64,000 bases of DNA from Leifsonia sp. Root1293 (GCF_001425325.1 NZ_LMEH01000001.1:1828602-1892601), one strand, 5' to 3'. Positions 9,788-19,612 are shown, counted from the first letter of the stretch. Notes: generated by a model not told the origin, from the sequence alone. Made by a program: numbers and translations.

Positions 9788-10828
9788 CTACTGCAGTGCG
9801 ACCGAGCCCTGGCCGTTGGGAACGAGCTCGATCCAGGTGTTGCCGGGAGCCAGCCTCACGACGACACCATTGCCGTCGACGAAGCGGATGGCGCTCCCGG
9901 CATCCTTCTTCGACCAGGTCGCGTTGACGGTCTTGCCGCCTGTCGAGACCGTAGCAGCTCCGGACCCGGTCAGGACCGTCTTCGGCACCTCGCCGTAGGT
10001 GCCGTCGATGTCGACGCGCATCGTGATGACGTTCGTGGCCTGCAGCTGCTTGCCCTTGTCGTCGAGGTCGGGCGCGCCCTCCTGGTTGCGAAGCCACACC
10101 TTGTTGGCCTCGTCCCAGGTGAAGTTCGGGTAGCGCTCCGGCGAGAAGACGACTGCGATGTTCGCGGTGGGCGCACCGTCGAGGGCAGCCGTCGACGACG
10201 CGATGTCGGTCGAGTAGGCGTACTGCTGCTTGGGAGCCGCCAGGTCGCTCGCCTGCTTCACCGCATCCGAGGCGTGCAGGATGACGTTGTGCGGTGCCTC
10301 GTGGGCGTCGTAGCGGTAGAAGATGCCCGAGGTGTCGTAGTCGAAGACCAGGTTGCGCACGGGAGTGTTCATCATCATGTTGACGAAGATCTCCTGGCCG
10401 CCCGAATAGGCGACGAGACCTCCGAACGGCGAGATGATGTCGGGATCCATGGGACGGATCGATCGGACCGGGCCGATCTCGCTCGGGATGTCGTAGTGCC
10501 AGACTGCCGCGTAGCGGGTGAGACCGCCCTCGACGAGTTCCTCGAAGACGATGTCGGTGCGATCGAGCCCCACCTGCGGCCGCGCGGCCTCGTGGTTGTC
10601 GATCTTCGCGACGAGGGACGGATGCGCCATGCTGCCGGCGGGAACAGTGTTTCCGCGCAGCGGAGCCAACTGGGTCGCCGCCGGCGCCTCGTACGTCGAG
10701 ACGTAGGCAGGCCCGGTGGGGGTCGGGGTCGCCGTCTTCGTGGGCGCGGCCGAGGTGCATCCTGCGGCGAGCAGGATCGCGGGCAGCACGATGATCGTGG
10801 CCAGCACAGCTTGTCGACTCATCCGCAC
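9788..10828 (-). CDS. DUF3048-domain lipoprotein
   Basis: A 346-residue predicted lipoprotein. The signal peptide ends in LLAAGC with the lipid-modified cysteine at residue 24, followed by a Thr/Pro linker. The body carries DUF3048 features: VAKIDNHEAARPQVGLDRTDIVFEE-type start, GGLTRYAAVWH, GPVRSIRPMD, and a late AGNTW(I/V)ELVP ending. YerB of Bacillus has the same domain; its role is not settled. It sits between groEL and the cold-shock gene, all leftward. Two ATGs (codons 1 and 3) are possible starts; both leave an intact signal peptide. Confidence 0.85.
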   Translation of the reverse strand: MRMSRQAVLATIIVLPAILLAAGCTSAAPTKTATPTPTGPAYVSTYEAPAATQLAPLRGNTVPAGSMAHPSLVAKIDNHEAARPQVGLDRTDIVFEELVEGGLTRYAAVWHYDIPSEIGPVRSIRPMDPDIISPFGGLVAYSGGQEIFVNMMMNTPVRNLVFDYDTSGIFYRYDAHEAPHNVILHASDAVKQASDLAAPKQQYAYSTDIASSTAALDGAPTANIAVVFSPERYPNFTWDEANKVWLRNQEGAPDLDDKGKQLQATNVITMRVDIDGTYGEVPKTVLTGSGAATVSTGGKTVNATWSKKDAGSAIRFVDGNGVVVRLAPGNTWIELVPNGQGSVALQ

Positions 10829-10854
10829 CCCTCAGTCGGTTCTCCGACCAAACA

Positions 10855-10886
10855 CTAACGCCGCCCGGTCACCCGGACGGCGTTAG
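10855..10886 (-). terminator. terminator of the cold-shock gene
   Basis: CTAACGCCG pairs with CGGCGTTAG around CCCGGTCACCCGGA. Read leftward it is followed by TGTTTGG, a T-rich tail. It lies 31 bp after the csp stop codon and just before the DUF3048 gene start. Confidence 0.75.
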
Positions 10887-10916
10887 GACACGGGCTATGC
10901 CCTCAGATCGTGCTGA

Positions 10917-11120
10917 TCAGGCGAGTCGGACCGACTCGGCCTGGGGGCCCTTGTTTCCGGTTCCGACCTCGAAGACCACCTGCTGGCCCTCCTCGAGAAC
11001 CTTGTAGCCCGCCATGTCGATGGCGGAGTAGTGAACGAAGACGTCCTGACCCCCACCGTCGACCGTGATGAACCCATAGCCCTTTTCAGCGTTGAACCAC
11101 TTGACGGTTCCGTTCGCCAT
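10917..11120 (-). CDS. cold-shock protein (CspA family)
   Basis: A 67-residue single OB-fold protein that binds single-stranded RNA and DNA and melts mRNA structure. The RNP1 motif KGYGFITV and RNP2 motif VFVHYSAI are both present, after the usual start [10 protein letters not shown]. The ATG at 11120 is preceded by a GGGAGC ribosome site; an in-frame upstream extension has no homology. A leader of roughly 110 nt is expected, typical of thermoregulated csp genes. Whether it is truly cold-induced cannot be read from the sequence. Confidence 0.95.
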   Translation of the reverse strand: MANGTVKWFNAEKGYGFITVDGGGQDVFVHYSAIDMAGYKVLEEGQQVVFEVGTGNKGPQAESVRLA

Positions 11121-11236
11121 TCGTTGCTCCCATTGCTGTGTAACTCGCAGCACCTGCCCAAATGCCTGTACCGGGCCTGTCGCAGTGAACTGCGCCTACG
11201 TCTCCGCTCTCGCGGAAATTGTTCGACCAGCACCAG

Positions 11237-11264
11237 ATGTTACTGAAATCGACGGCGACGACAA
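11237..11264 (-). promoter_or_regulatory. candidate csp promoter
   Basis: Leftward TTGTCG (11264-11259) and TAACAT (11242-11237) are 16 bp apart. If used, the csp mRNA would have a leader of about 110 nt. Confidence 0.4.
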
Positions 11265-11340
11265 GGGATGGAACGCTGCTTTTCATCGCAGATTGGCAAC
11301 GATTCGTCACACAGTCCGCGCGGGGCGCTCGAAGCGAGCG

Positions 11341-11883
11341 TCAGGCGGGCGATTCGTAGTCGGATCCGACCACGACCACGAGCTGCGCTCCTGCATCCGC
11401 GAAGTCCTGCGAGAACTGCACGTCGGCTCCGGGAACGGCGGCCGCGAGACCGCGGGCGGCGCCCTCCAGCGTCGCATCGGCGTAGTACACGACTGTGGCG
11501 GTGTAGTCCTGCTTGTCGGCGTTGGATGCTGCCCCGACCGTCCAGCCGGCCGCGGTCAGAGAGTCGGCGACCTCGCGGGCGAGGCCGGACGTGCCCGTGC
11601 CGTTCAGCACGGTGATGCTCACGGAGGGGTCCTGAGTGGGCTCGGCGGTGGCGGTGGCTGCCGGTGTCTCGGGAGCACTGGTGTCGCCGGGAGCGGAATC
11701 GAGCCCGTTGTTCAACAGCATGATGGCCACCGCGCCGATGACCACCAGGATCGCGGTCGCCAACGCGGCCCAGCCGACGGCGATCCAGCCACGGCCGCGT
11801 TTGCGGGGGGAACGGTGGGCTCCGACCCGCTCGAGATCCTTGGGGATGTCGTCGAAGCGGTCTTCAGGGTACGAGGTGGCCAT
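11341..11883 (-). CDS. LytR_C-domain membrane protein (VirR-like)
   Basis: A 180-residue protein with a charged cytoplasmic N terminus (~1-32), one membrane helix (~33-58), a Thr/Pro/Ala linker and a LytR C-terminal domain (VSITVLNGTGTSGLAREVADSLTAAGW, ~90-175) outside the membrane. There is no LytR-CpsA-Psr catalytic domain. This is the architecture of mycobacterial VirR (Rv0431), a cell-envelope protein linked to vesicle release, and the neighbouring DUF3263 gene and nearby groEL repeat the arrangement I remember from mycobacteria. A role in envelope integrity or peptidoglycan attachment is inference. The ATG at 11883 was chosen because upstream extensions have no homology. It lies 10 bp after DUF3263. 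Confidence 0.85.
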   Translation of the reverse strand: MATSYPEDRFDDIPKDLERVGAHRSPRKRGRGWIAVGWAALATAILVVIGAVAIMLLNNGLDSAPGDTSAPETPAATATAEPTQDPSVSITVLNGTGTSGLAREVADSLTAAGWTVGAASNADKQDYTATVVYYADATLEGAARGLAAAVPGADVQFSQDFADAGAQLVVVVGSDYESPA

Positions 11884-11893
11884 TCTTCCCGGT

Positions 11894-12199
11894 TCAGTTC
11901 GTGTCGTCAGTGGTGCCGAGGGATCGTCGTCGGCGTGCCTCGGTGCGGGCGTCGCGGAGCCGCTGCAGCCTCTTGACGAGCATGGGGTCGTACGCCAGTG
12001 CGAGCGGTGAGTCGATGAGGGCTCCCAGCACTTGATAGTAGCGGGCCGCTGACAGACCGAATTCGGCCCTGATCGCCTGCTCCTTCGCGCCGGCGTGCTT
12101 CCACCACTGCCTCTCGAACGCGAGCACCGCCTCCTCGCGCTCCGACAACCCGGACGACGCACGTGCGGTGTGCTGTCGGTTCTCACTCGCCTCGGCCAT
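11894..12199 (-). CDS. DUF3263 protein
   Basis: A 101-residue soluble protein with the DUF3263 pattern: LSEREEAVLAFERQWWKHAGAKEQAIR, then FGLSAARYYQVLGALID, and a basic Arg-rich end (RRRR near residue 92). The middle region looks like a helix-turn-helix (SAARYYQVLGALI), so DNA binding is possible but not shown. The ATG at 12199 has a GGGAGG ribosome site 8 nt upstream; the longer frame upstream lacks one. It is co-transcribed with the LytR_C gene downstream. Confidence 0.88.
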   Translation of the reverse strand: MAEASENRQHTARASSGLSEREEAVLAFERQWWKHAGAKEQAIRAEFGLSAARYYQVLGALIDSPLALAYDPMLVKRLQRLRDARTEARRRRSLGTTDDTN

Positions 12200-12357
12200 A
12201 CGCACCTCCCACAGACGACCGCGACCGGTTCGGGTCGGCTTGCCGCCATCATAGGCACGAGCCATCGCGCCGCAACGGCGCGTCACCCGGCCCGTCGGAA
12301 TGCGATCATCGATATGGGCGTTGTCCCACGTCGACGCTGAATCCCCGGAAGGACCCC

Positions 12358-12759
12358 ATGAGTTACCAGGTATCGAAGTCCGACGACGAGTGGCGCGAGG
12401 AATTGGGCGCTGAGCAGTTCCAGGTGCTCCGCGAGGCTGCGACGGAGCGCCCGTGGACGGGCGAACTCCTCGACGAGGAACGGGGCGGCATCTACACCTG
12501 CGGTGCCTGCAACGCCGAGCTCTTCAAGAGCGGCACGAAATTCGACTCCGGATGCGGCTGGCCGAGCTTCTACGAATCCGTTCGACCCGAGGCCGTTCAG
12601 TTGATCGCCGACACGACTCTCGGAATGGAGCGCACCGAGGTTCGCTGCGCCACCTGCGGTTCGCACCTCGGCCACGTCTTCCCCGACGGTTTCGGAACCC
12701 CCACCGGTGACCGGTACTGCATGAACTCGATCGCGCTCAACTTCACGCCCGACGCCTGA
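12358..12759 (+). CDS. msrB: peptide methionine-(R)-S-oxide reductase MsrB
   Basis: A 133-residue MsrB that reduces the R-epimer of methionine sulfoxide in proteins, using thioredoxin. Zinc is held by C48, C51 (TCGAC) and C97, C100 (RCATC). The catalytic cysteine is C121 in DRYCMNS, and C66 in SGCGWPSF is at the position of the resolving cysteine. Length and domain are complete. The start at 12358 follows a GGAAGGA ribosome site. It stands alone, rightward, divergent from DUF3263. Confidence 0.97.
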   Translation: MSYQVSKSDDEWREELGAEQFQVLREAATERPWTGELLDEERGGIYTCGACNAELFKSGTKFDSGCGWPSFYESVRPEAVQLIADTTLGMERTEVRCATCGSHLGHVFPDGFGTPTGDRYCMNSIALNFTPDA

Positions 12760-12820
12760 AGCCGGACGCCTGAAGCGTGACGCCCGACGCCTTCCTGACG
12801 GGGCTCCCCCGACGAGAAGG

Positions 12821-13819
12821 TCAGGCTGCGCGTCTGAACTGACGCCAGTTCACCCCGGCCACCACGACGGCGGCGAGGGCGAGCACGGTGCCGACGACGG
12901 TAGTCACGGCGAGCGATCCGGCGTGACCGGGCAGCGTCGTGTCGATGACGACCGCCGCGACGAGCTGACCCGCGATCATGGCCAGCGACAGGAGGAGGGC
13001 TCCCGTGATGCGCACGAGGACGGCCGCTGCGGCGATGAACACGCAGCCGATGACGCCGCCCAGGTAGAGCCAGAGCTCCGTCGGCAGCGACTGCGGCCAG
13101 CCGACGATGAGAGCGTGCACGAGGAAGGCGACCAGGAGCACGACCGTGCCGACGGCGAAGTTGCCGACGGTGGCCGTCAACGCGCTCTCGGCGCTCTCGC
13201 GCACCCTGCCGTTGACGGCCTGCTGCCAGCCGAGCCCGAGCCCGGCGAGGAAGGGCAGCAGCAGCATCCAGAACGGGGCGTCGCCGTTCAGCTGCGTCGC
13301 CACCGAGACGATGACGGCGAGGATGGCGAGTACCGCCCCGACGACCCGCGGAACGGTGAGGGGGCGCGGACCGCCGGATACCAACGTCGTGCGGTCGACG
13401 AGAAGCCCGCTGATCGATTGGCCGGCGACCGTGGCGACACTGAACAGCGCGACGCCGAGCACCGCTGCTGTCAGCCCCTGGGTGAGCACGAGGAAGGCAC
13501 CGGCCGCTCCACCCAACAGCATCCACCAGCGCAGCCGACCGTCGCGGAGCGCGGCGGGCAGGCGCCGGAAACCGGCACGCCCCGGCCGCCACAGCGCCAG
13601 TGCGATGAGCAGGATGACGAGGCCGCTGCCGAAGGAGATGAGCGCGGCAGCGAAGCCGTCGCCGAGTTGCCGGCCGAGTTCGCCGTTGATGCGCGACTGC
13701 ACGGCGACCAGCACGCCCGACACGACGGCGCAGGCCACCGCGCCGATGATCGCCGGGCGTGCCGGGGCGGCGTGCGGAGCAGCCGTCGCGGCGGGTGCGT
13801 CCTGCTGTGTCACGTGCAT
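12821..13819 (-). CDS. DMT-superfamily permease, YdcZ/DUF606 type (duplicated)
   Basis: A 332-residue integral membrane protein with about ten helices. It consists of two tandem DUF606 (YdcZ) units: the first starts at AVVSGVLVAVQSRINGELG and the second at LPFLAGLGLGWQQAVNGRVRE, both with the N-G-(E/R)-(L/V) signature after the first helix. Single-unit YdcZ proteins act as dimers; here the two halves are fused. The substrate of these transporters is unknown. The ATG at 13819 is preferred because earlier in-frame starts run into the tRNA-Thr gene. Confidence 0.85.
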   Translation of the reverse strand: MHVTQQDAPAATAAPHAAPARPAIIGAVACAVVSGVLVAVQSRINGELGRQLGDGFAAALISFGSGLVILLIALALWRPGRAGFRRLPAALRDGRLRWWMLLGGAAGAFLVLTQGLTAAVLGVALFSVATVAGQSISGLLVDRTTLVSGGPRPLTVPRVVGAVLAILAVIVSVATQLNGDAPFWMLLLPFLAGLGLGWQQAVNGRVRESAESALTATVGNFAVGTVVLLVAFLVHALIVGWPQSLPTELWLYLGGVIGCVFIAAAAVLVRITGALLLSLAMIAGQLVAAVVIDTTLPGHAGSLAVTTVVGTVLALAAVVVAGVNWRQFRRAA

Positions 13820-13831
13820 TCCCCCGATCGG

Positions 13832-13904
13832 GGCCGGCTGCGGGACTCGAACCCGCAACCCCCGCTTTACAAGAGCGGTGCGCTACCAATTGCGCCAAGC
13901 CGGC
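13832..13904 (-). tRNA. tRNA-Thr (anticodon TGT)
   Basis: Reading leftward, a 7-bp acceptor stem GCCGGCT/AGCCGGC, D arm GCGC-AATTGGTA-GCGC, anticodon stem CCGCT/AGCGG with loop CTTGTAA, and T arm GCGGG-TTCGAGT-CCCGC. The anticodon TGT reads ACA threonine codons, which are rare in this genome. The 3' CCA is not encoded. A TAGGAT -10-like box lies at 13936-13931. Confidence 0.96.
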
Positions 13905-13963
13905 AGGAAGCCTCGCGACTTCGAGTGTCGATCCTATCCGAAGTGCACCCGGCGCTCGAACGA

Positions 13964-13998
13964 CGGATGCCCGCCCTCACCAGGAGGGCGGGCATCCG
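13964..13998 (-). terminator. hairpin terminator after the DsbA-like gene
   Basis: CGGATGCCCGCCCT pairs with AGGGCGGGCATCCG around CACCAGG, a 14-bp perfect stem. It lies 17 bp past the stop of the leftward thioredoxin-fold gene and also insulates the tRNA-Thr gene. Confidence 0.75.
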
Positions 13999-14015
13999 TT
14001 CAGCGACGAGGCGAC

Positions 14016-14936
14016 TCAGCCAGCAGGGGTCGGCGTCGGAGTCGGCGTGGGCGTCGAGGTCGAGTAGGTCTCCCCGGCGGCCTGGATGACGAAGGAGGCG
14101 AACTCCTCGGGGTCCGTCAGCGATCCCGAGTACTGCTTGCCGTTCACCAGCACCGTGGGCGTACCGCCGACGGCCTTGAGGTCGGAGTTCGGAATCGGCT
14201 CGTTGAGTGCGCGATCCGTCGAGGCCTCGACCCAGCTCGAGAAGGTGCCGAGCTTGCCATCGGTGATGCACTTCTCGACGCTGCCGTACGATCCGACACC
14301 GGCATCCTTGGCGACAGCGGCGATCTCCTCGTTCGAGAGACCGGCCGTGCCCTCCTCGGGCTGCTTCGCGAACAGGGCGCTGTTGAAGGCCCAGAAGTCG
14401 TCGGGGCTGTAGTTGGCGACGCAGGCCGCCGCGTTCGCGGCGCGGCTCGAGTACATGGTTCCGGCCGACTTGGTCTTGAGCAGCGCGATCGGGTGGATCT
14501 CCACCGTCGCGGCTCCGGACTCGAGCCACTTCTGCATCTGCTCGGAGTTCGTCATCTCGAACTGGTTGCAGTATGGGCAGAGGTAGTCGAGGTAGACCCG
14601 GATGTTGGCGACCTTGCCGCTGTCGTCGGGAACCGACGGCGTCGGGGTGGCGCCGGCAGCGAGCGCGGGAGTGGGAACGGCCTTCAGCCCCTCCCCGATC
14701 ACGATGCCATCGCTGGCCATGTTCTTGGGGCCGGGTCCTTCAGGCTTGACCGACTGAACGATGATGAGCGCGATGATGGCCACGACAGCCACGATCGCGA
14801 TCGCGATTCCGCCCTGGAGCAGGACTTTGTTACGCCGTTCGCGCTTCTTCTGCTCCTCGCGCAGGAGGCGTGCCTTTTCACGGGCTTCCTCACGGCGCTG
14901 GTTCTTGGTCGGACGGGGGTCGCTCCCGTTGGTCAT
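14016..14936 (-). CDS. membrane-anchored DsbA-family thioredoxin-fold protein
   Basis: A 306-residue protein with a highly charged cytoplasmic N terminus (~1-36, likely coiled coil), one membrane helix (~38-61) and an extracytoplasmic DsbA-like domain. The redox motif CPYC is at residues 120-123 in LDYLCPYCNQF, and GGTPTVLVNGK late in the domain carries the cis-proline. It would form or shuffle disulfides in exported proteins at the outer face of the membrane. An extra cysteine pair (AACVANY, EKCITDG) lies in the helical insert. The C terminus is a Thr-Pro repeat encoded by a hexanucleotide run near 14020-14060. The ATG at 14936 is chosen because upstream frame has no homology. Confidence 0.9.
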   Translation of the reverse strand: MTNGSDPRPTKNQRREEAREKARLLREEQKKRERRNKVLLQGGIAIAIVAVVAIIALIIVQSVKPEGPGPKNMASDGIVIGEGLKAVPTPALAAGATPTPSVPDDSGKVANIRVYLDYLCPYCNQFEMTNSEQMQKWLESGAATVEIHPIALLKTKSAGTMYSSRAANAAACVANYSPDDFWAFNSALFAKQPEEGTAGLSNEEIAAVAKDAGVGSYGSVEKCITDGKLGTFSSWVEASTDRALNEPIPNSDLKAVGGTPTVLVNGKQYSGSLTDPEEFASFVIQAAGETYSTSTPTPTPTPTPAG

Positions 14937-15120
14937 GGATCCTCGCTTGAAATGCGTCGGGGGGCCGCGGATAGGACCGCGGGTGGCTGCAGGCAAACGC
15001 CTCGAAGATAGTAGGCCGACAGTCTGGGAATACACCAACCACGGCCTGAATGGGGGGTGTGCCGCTGTCAGGGCGGTGGAGAGCGCACTGCACCCCCCGA
15101 TTCGGTGTCATCATCACCGC

Positions 15121-15135
15121 GTGTCATACTGACAC
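15121..15135. promoter_or_regulatory. candidate operator upstream of msiK
   Basis: GTGTCA-TAC-TGACAC is a perfect 6+6 palindrome 86 bp before the msiK start, in an otherwise gene-free 284-bp gap. A sugar-responsive repressor site is a guess from position only. Confidence 0.35.
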
Positions 15136-15220
15136 TTGGTCACCGTCGACCGATGGCGACCACCATCCATTCACTACGGATCGTCCGGCACGTACCTGCC
15201 GGTGAAGGAGAAGAAGAACC

Positions 15221-16321
<1,101 letters not shown>

Positions 16322-16347
16322 GGACTCGAGCACAGCGAGGGTCCGAA

Positions 16348-16386
16348 GGTCGAGTAGTGCCGGCGTAGCCGACACCTATCGAGACC
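16348..16386 (+). repeat. dispersed GATCGAGTAG-family repeat, single copy
   Basis: GGTCGAGTAGTGCCGGCGTA followed by GCCGACACCTATCGAGACC. It has the same organisation as the 39-bp unit at 571-615 (TCGAGTAG, then GCCG, then TATCGAGA) and lies directly after msiK and before its terminator. Confidence 0.7.
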
Positions 16387-16397
16387 AGATCCACCAT

Positions 16398-16432
16398 CGA
16401 ACGGCCGGCGGGTACATCCCGCCGGCCGTTCG
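16398..16432 (+). terminator. msiK terminator
   Basis: CGAACGGCCGGCGGG pairs with CCCGCCGGCCGTTCG around TACAT, a perfect 15-bp stem followed by TCTTG. It ends 31 bp before the next gene. Confidence 0.85.
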
Positions 16433-16463
16433 TCTTGAACCCGGAACGGTAGGCTCGATCCTC

Positions 16464-17783
16464 ATGAGAGGCTCCCTCACCATCACCTCGGCGGTCACAG
16501 ACCCCGCTTTGCTCGACCTCCCGTGGGACCAGCCCCTCGACGACTGGTCCAACGACCACATCGCCGTGCTGCCCAAGGGCATCTCGCGCCACCTCGTTCG
16601 TTTCGCCAACCTCTCCGGGCACGTCATCGCGGTCAAGGAGACCACCGAGGTCATGGCCAAGGGCGAGTACGAGATGCTCCGTACCCTGCAGCGCATGGAG
16701 GTGCCGTGCGTCGAGCCGGTCGCCGTGATCACCAATCGCGTCGACGTGGAGGGCGACCCGCTGCCGCCCGCGCTCGTCACCCGCCACCTGAAGTTCTCGC
16801 TCCCCTACCGCGCGCTGTTCTCGCAGACGCTGCGACCCGACACGGCCACCCGTCTCGTCGACGCCCTCGCCGTCCTCCTGGTGCGCCTGCACATGATCGG
16901 ATTCTTCTGGGGCGACGTGTCGCTCTCGAACACTCTCTTCCGGCGCGACGCCGGCGCCTTCGCCGCGTACCTCGTCGACGCCGAGACCGGCCAGCTGTAC
17001 ACCGGCGGCCTGTCGAACGGCCAGCGCGAGAACGACCTCGAGATCGCCCGTGTGAACATCGCCGGCGAGCTGATGGACCTCGAGGCCGGCGGTCGCGTCG
17101 CCGACGAGCTCGACCCCATCCGCATCTCCAACGGCATCGTCGAGGCGTACAGGCTGCTCTGGAAGGAGCTCACCGGCTCGGAGTCGTTCGACTCGTCCGA
17201 GCGCTGGCGCATCAACGAACGCGTGGACCGCCTGAACAAGCTCGGCTTCGACATCGAGGAGCTCGCCATCCGCACCACGGACGAGGGCTCGACTGTGCGG
17301 ATCCAGCCCAAGGTCGTCGATGCCGGCCACCACCAGCGCCGCCTCCTGCGCCTCACCGGGCTCGACGCCGAGGAGAACCAGGCCCGCCGCCTGCTCAACG
17401 ACCTCGACTCGTATGCCGCCACCTACGGCAAGAACGACCTGGACGAGGAGATGGTGGCCCACGAGTGGCTGATGCGCGTCTTCGAGCCCGTGGTGCGTGC
17501 GATCCCCCGGGACCTCAAGGGCAAGCTCGAGCCGGCCGAGGTGTTCCACCAACTGCTCGAACACCGCTGGTACATGGCGCAGAACGCCGGGCACGACATC
17601 CCGCTGGCCGAGGCGGTCACCAGCTACATCAACGACGTCCTGCGCCACCGTCGTGACGAGGCCACGATGATCGATCCCCCGACCGGCACCTTCACCGTGC
17701 CGATCCCCGTGGTCGGCGAGGACGGCGATGGCGACGAGGAGTCGACGACCGACACCGACGAGGACTGGCGCCTCAAGGTGTGA
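16464..17783 (+). CDS. DUF4032 protein (LPS-kinase-like fold)
   Basis: A 439-residue cytoplasmic protein found throughout Actinobacteria. The N-terminal ~210 residues resemble a kinase lobe of the lipopolysaccharide-kinase type: AVKETTEVMAKGEYEML (lysine and glutamate), LVRLHMIGFFWGDVSLSNTLF (catalytic-loop-like, with D and N) and YLVDAETG (DxD-like). The rest is the DUF4032 domain proper. Kinase activity is inference from these motifs. The ATG at 16464 is used; longer upstream reading is antisense-like and runs through the msiK terminator. Its 3' end overlaps the convergent membrane gene by 11 bp. Confidence 0.85.
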   Translation: MRGSLTITSAVTDPALLDLPWDQPLDDWSNDHIAVLPKGISRHLVRFANLSGHVIAVKETTEVMAKGEYEMLRTLQRMEVPCVEPVAVITNRVDVEGDPLPPALVTRHLKFSLPYRALFSQTLRPDTATRLVDALAVLLVRLHMIGFFWGDVSLSNTLFRRDAGAFAAYLVDAETGQLYTGGLSNGQRENDLEIARVNIAGELMDLEAGGRVADELDPIRISNGIVEAYRLLWKELTGSESFDSSERWRINERVDRLNKLGFDIEELAIRTTDEGSTVRIQPKVVDAGHHQRRLLRLTGLDAEENQARRLLNDLDSYAATYGKNDLDEEMVAHEWLMRVFEPVVRAIPRDLKGKLEPAEVFHQLLEHRWYMAQNAGHDIPLAEAVTSYINDVLRHRRDEATMIDPPTGTFTVPIPVVGEDGDGDEESTTDTDEDWRLKV

Positions 17784-18561
17784 CCGGGACGGTGTCCTGG
17801 TCGTAGCCCGCTTCGTCGACGTGCCAGGTGATCATGCCGTTCCTGCCCCATTCCACCGTGAGGGTGAGCAGCTCCGGATTGCTCGGTCGCGTGGCGGTCT
17901 TCTCCATCCGCAGCCCCCTCTCGGCGAGCTCCTCGGCCGTCGCGCACTCGGACACGGCGCGCACCCCGGAGACCACCGAGACCAGGCAGTAGGCGCCGTC
18001 GTCGCGGATGGCCGCGTAGATCTGCACGTCGTCGTCGCTCACGATGTCGGCGGCGAGCCGGCGGAACGACTCCCGGACGTATCCCGGGACCACGGCGTCG
18101 CCGGGATTCGCCGTCGGATACGCGAGGCTGTTGAACACAGTCTCGAGCATCGCGGTGGGCGCTGGAGTCGGGGGCCGCGCAGCGATGATGGCCCTGTCGA
18201 CGGCCTCGACCGCCGTGACGGCCAGGGCCCCGACCAGCACACCGGCCGCCAGGCCGATGAGCAGCATCCGCCGCCCCGATCTGCGGCCGGAGCCTCCAGG
18301 AGGGCTGGGGGCCGGCGCGGGCGCCGCGGCCTCGGCCTTGGCGACGGCGACGGCGACGACATCCGGAGCCGCGGTCTCCACCGGTGCGGCCGCGCGGGCA
18401 GCAGCGACCCGCCGGTCGTGGAGCATGAGCTCCCAGACCGACGGGCGCATGCTCACGCGTTCGCCGGTCTCGGGGTCGACGAAGCTCTGCTCGGCCTCGT
18501 CGGCTGACGAGCGCGCGTAGACCCGCTGCACCAGCCGGTCCCTCTCCGCATCCTGTGTCAC
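17773..18561 (-). CDS. single-pass membrane protein of unknown function
   Basis: A 262-residue protein: a soluble charged N-terminal region (~1-60) with FVDPETGERVSMRPSVWELMLHDRR, an Ala/Pro-rich linker, one membrane helix (~98-121) and an extracytoplasmic domain of ~130 residues with two cysteines (YCLVSV and SECAT). I do not recognise the family. The arrangement (short cytoplasmic motif, linker, one helix, small outer domain) is like a small envelope sensor or anchor, but no function can be assigned. Its stop overlaps the end of the DUF4032 gene on the other strand, and rlmB ends 31 bp upstream. Confidence 0.75.
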   Translation of the reverse strand: MTQDAERDRLVQRVYARSSADEAEQSFVDPETGERVSMRPSVWELMLHDRRVAAARAAAPVETAAPDVVAVAVAKAEAAAPAPAPSPPGGSGRRSGRRMLLIGLAAGVLVGALAVTAVEAVDRAIIAARPPTPAPTAMLETVFNSLAYPTANPGDAVVPGYVRESFRRLAADIVSDDDVQIYAAIRDDGAYCLVSVVSGVRAVSECATAEELAERGLRMEKTATRPSNPELLTLTVEWGRNGMITWHVDEAGYDQDTVPVTP

Positions 18562-18592
18562 GTCGCTGTGACTCCTCAGCTCAGGCCGGACG

Positions 18593-19612
18593 TCAGCGTT
18601 CGGCGCGCAGCTTCGAGATCTCGTACAGGGTCACGGATGCGGCGATACCGGCGTTCAGCGACTCCGTCGCCGAGCTGATCGGGATCGACACGACGGCGTC
18701 GCACGTCTCGGTGACCAGTCGCGACAGGCCCTTGCCCTCGCTGCCGACCACGATCACGACGGGGCGATCGGCCAGCTCGAGCCCGGGGAGCGAGAGATCG
18801 CCGCCGCCGTCGAGACCGAGCACGAACACACCGGCATCCTTGAACGCCTTGAGCACGGCGGTGAGGTTCGGAGCCATCGCGACAGGGGTGCGCGCTGCAG
18901 CGCCGGCCGACGTCTTCCAGGCCGATGCCGTCAGTCCCACGGAGCGGCGGGCGGGAACGATCACGCCGTGACCGCCGAAAGCGGCGGTCGAGCGGATGAT
19001 CGCACCCAGGTTCCGCGGGTCGGTGATGCCGTCGAGCGCCACGAACAGGGGCGTCTGGCCGCGGCCGATGACCTCCTCGAGGAGGTCCACGGGGTGCGGG
19101 TACTCGTATGGCGGGACCTTGATGGCCACGCCCTGGTGAACCGCGTCGCGCCCGGCGAGACGGTCGAGCTCGGGACGCATGACCTCGAGGATCGGGATGT
19201 CACGGTGGTTGGCGATCGAGAGGATCTCCTTCACGCGCTCGTCCATCTCGACGCGAGCGGCGACGTAGAGGGCCGATGCGGGGATCTTCGCGCGCAGGGC
19301 CTCGACGACGCTGTTGCGACCGGTGACGATCTCGGCCTCTTCGCTCTTCGGCTTCGTGCGTCCCTGCGAGCGGGTGTCTGGTCGACCGTTGGCTGCCGTG
19401 CGGCCGCTCGATGAGTTCTTGCCGCCGGCTGCCGTGTAGCGCTCCTGCGCCGCCTTGCGCTTTCCGGCGGGGTGGTACGGGCGGTCCTCGGCCTTGGGCG
19501 TGGGCTTCTTGCCCTCGAGGGCCTGTCGGCCCTGGCCGCCGGAGCCGACCTGGGGACCCTTCTTGCCCTTGCGTACCGCGCCTGCGCGCGACTTGCCGCT
19601 ACTCGACTTCAT
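18593..19612 (-). CDS. rlmB: 23S rRNA (guanosine-2'-O-)-methyltransferase RlmB (TrmH family)
   Basis: A 339-residue SPOUT methyltransferase that methylates the 2'-OH of a guanosine (G2251, E. coli numbering) in the peptidyl-transferase P loop. The C-terminal catalytic domain shows the three SpoU motifs: [21 protein letters not shown] (motif 1), [15 protein letters not shown] (motif 2) and [14 protein letters not shown] (motif 3, knot). It is preceded by the small L30-like substrate domain ([10 protein letters not shown]). The first ~95 residues are a Lys/Arg/Gly-rich disordered extension, common in actinobacterial homologues and probably RNA-binding. The start codon overlaps the cysS stop as ATGA, so the two are coupled. 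Confidence 0.93.
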   Translation of the reverse strand: MKSSSGKSRAGAVRKGKKGPQVGSGGQGRQALEGKKPTPKAEDRPYHPAGKRKAAQERYTAAGGKNSSSGRTAANGRPDTRSQGRTKPKSEEAEIVTGRNSVVEALRAKIPASALYVAARVEMDERVKEILSIANHRDIPILEVMRPELDRLAGRDAVHQGVAIKVPPYEYPHPVDLLEEVIGRGQTPLFVALDGITDPRNLGAIIRSTAAFGGHGVIVPARRSVGLTASAWKTSAGAAARTPVAMAPNLTAVLKAFKDAGVFVLGLDGGGDLSLPGLELADRPVVIVVGSEGKGLSRLVTETCDAVVSIPISSATESLNAGIAASVTLYEISKLRAER

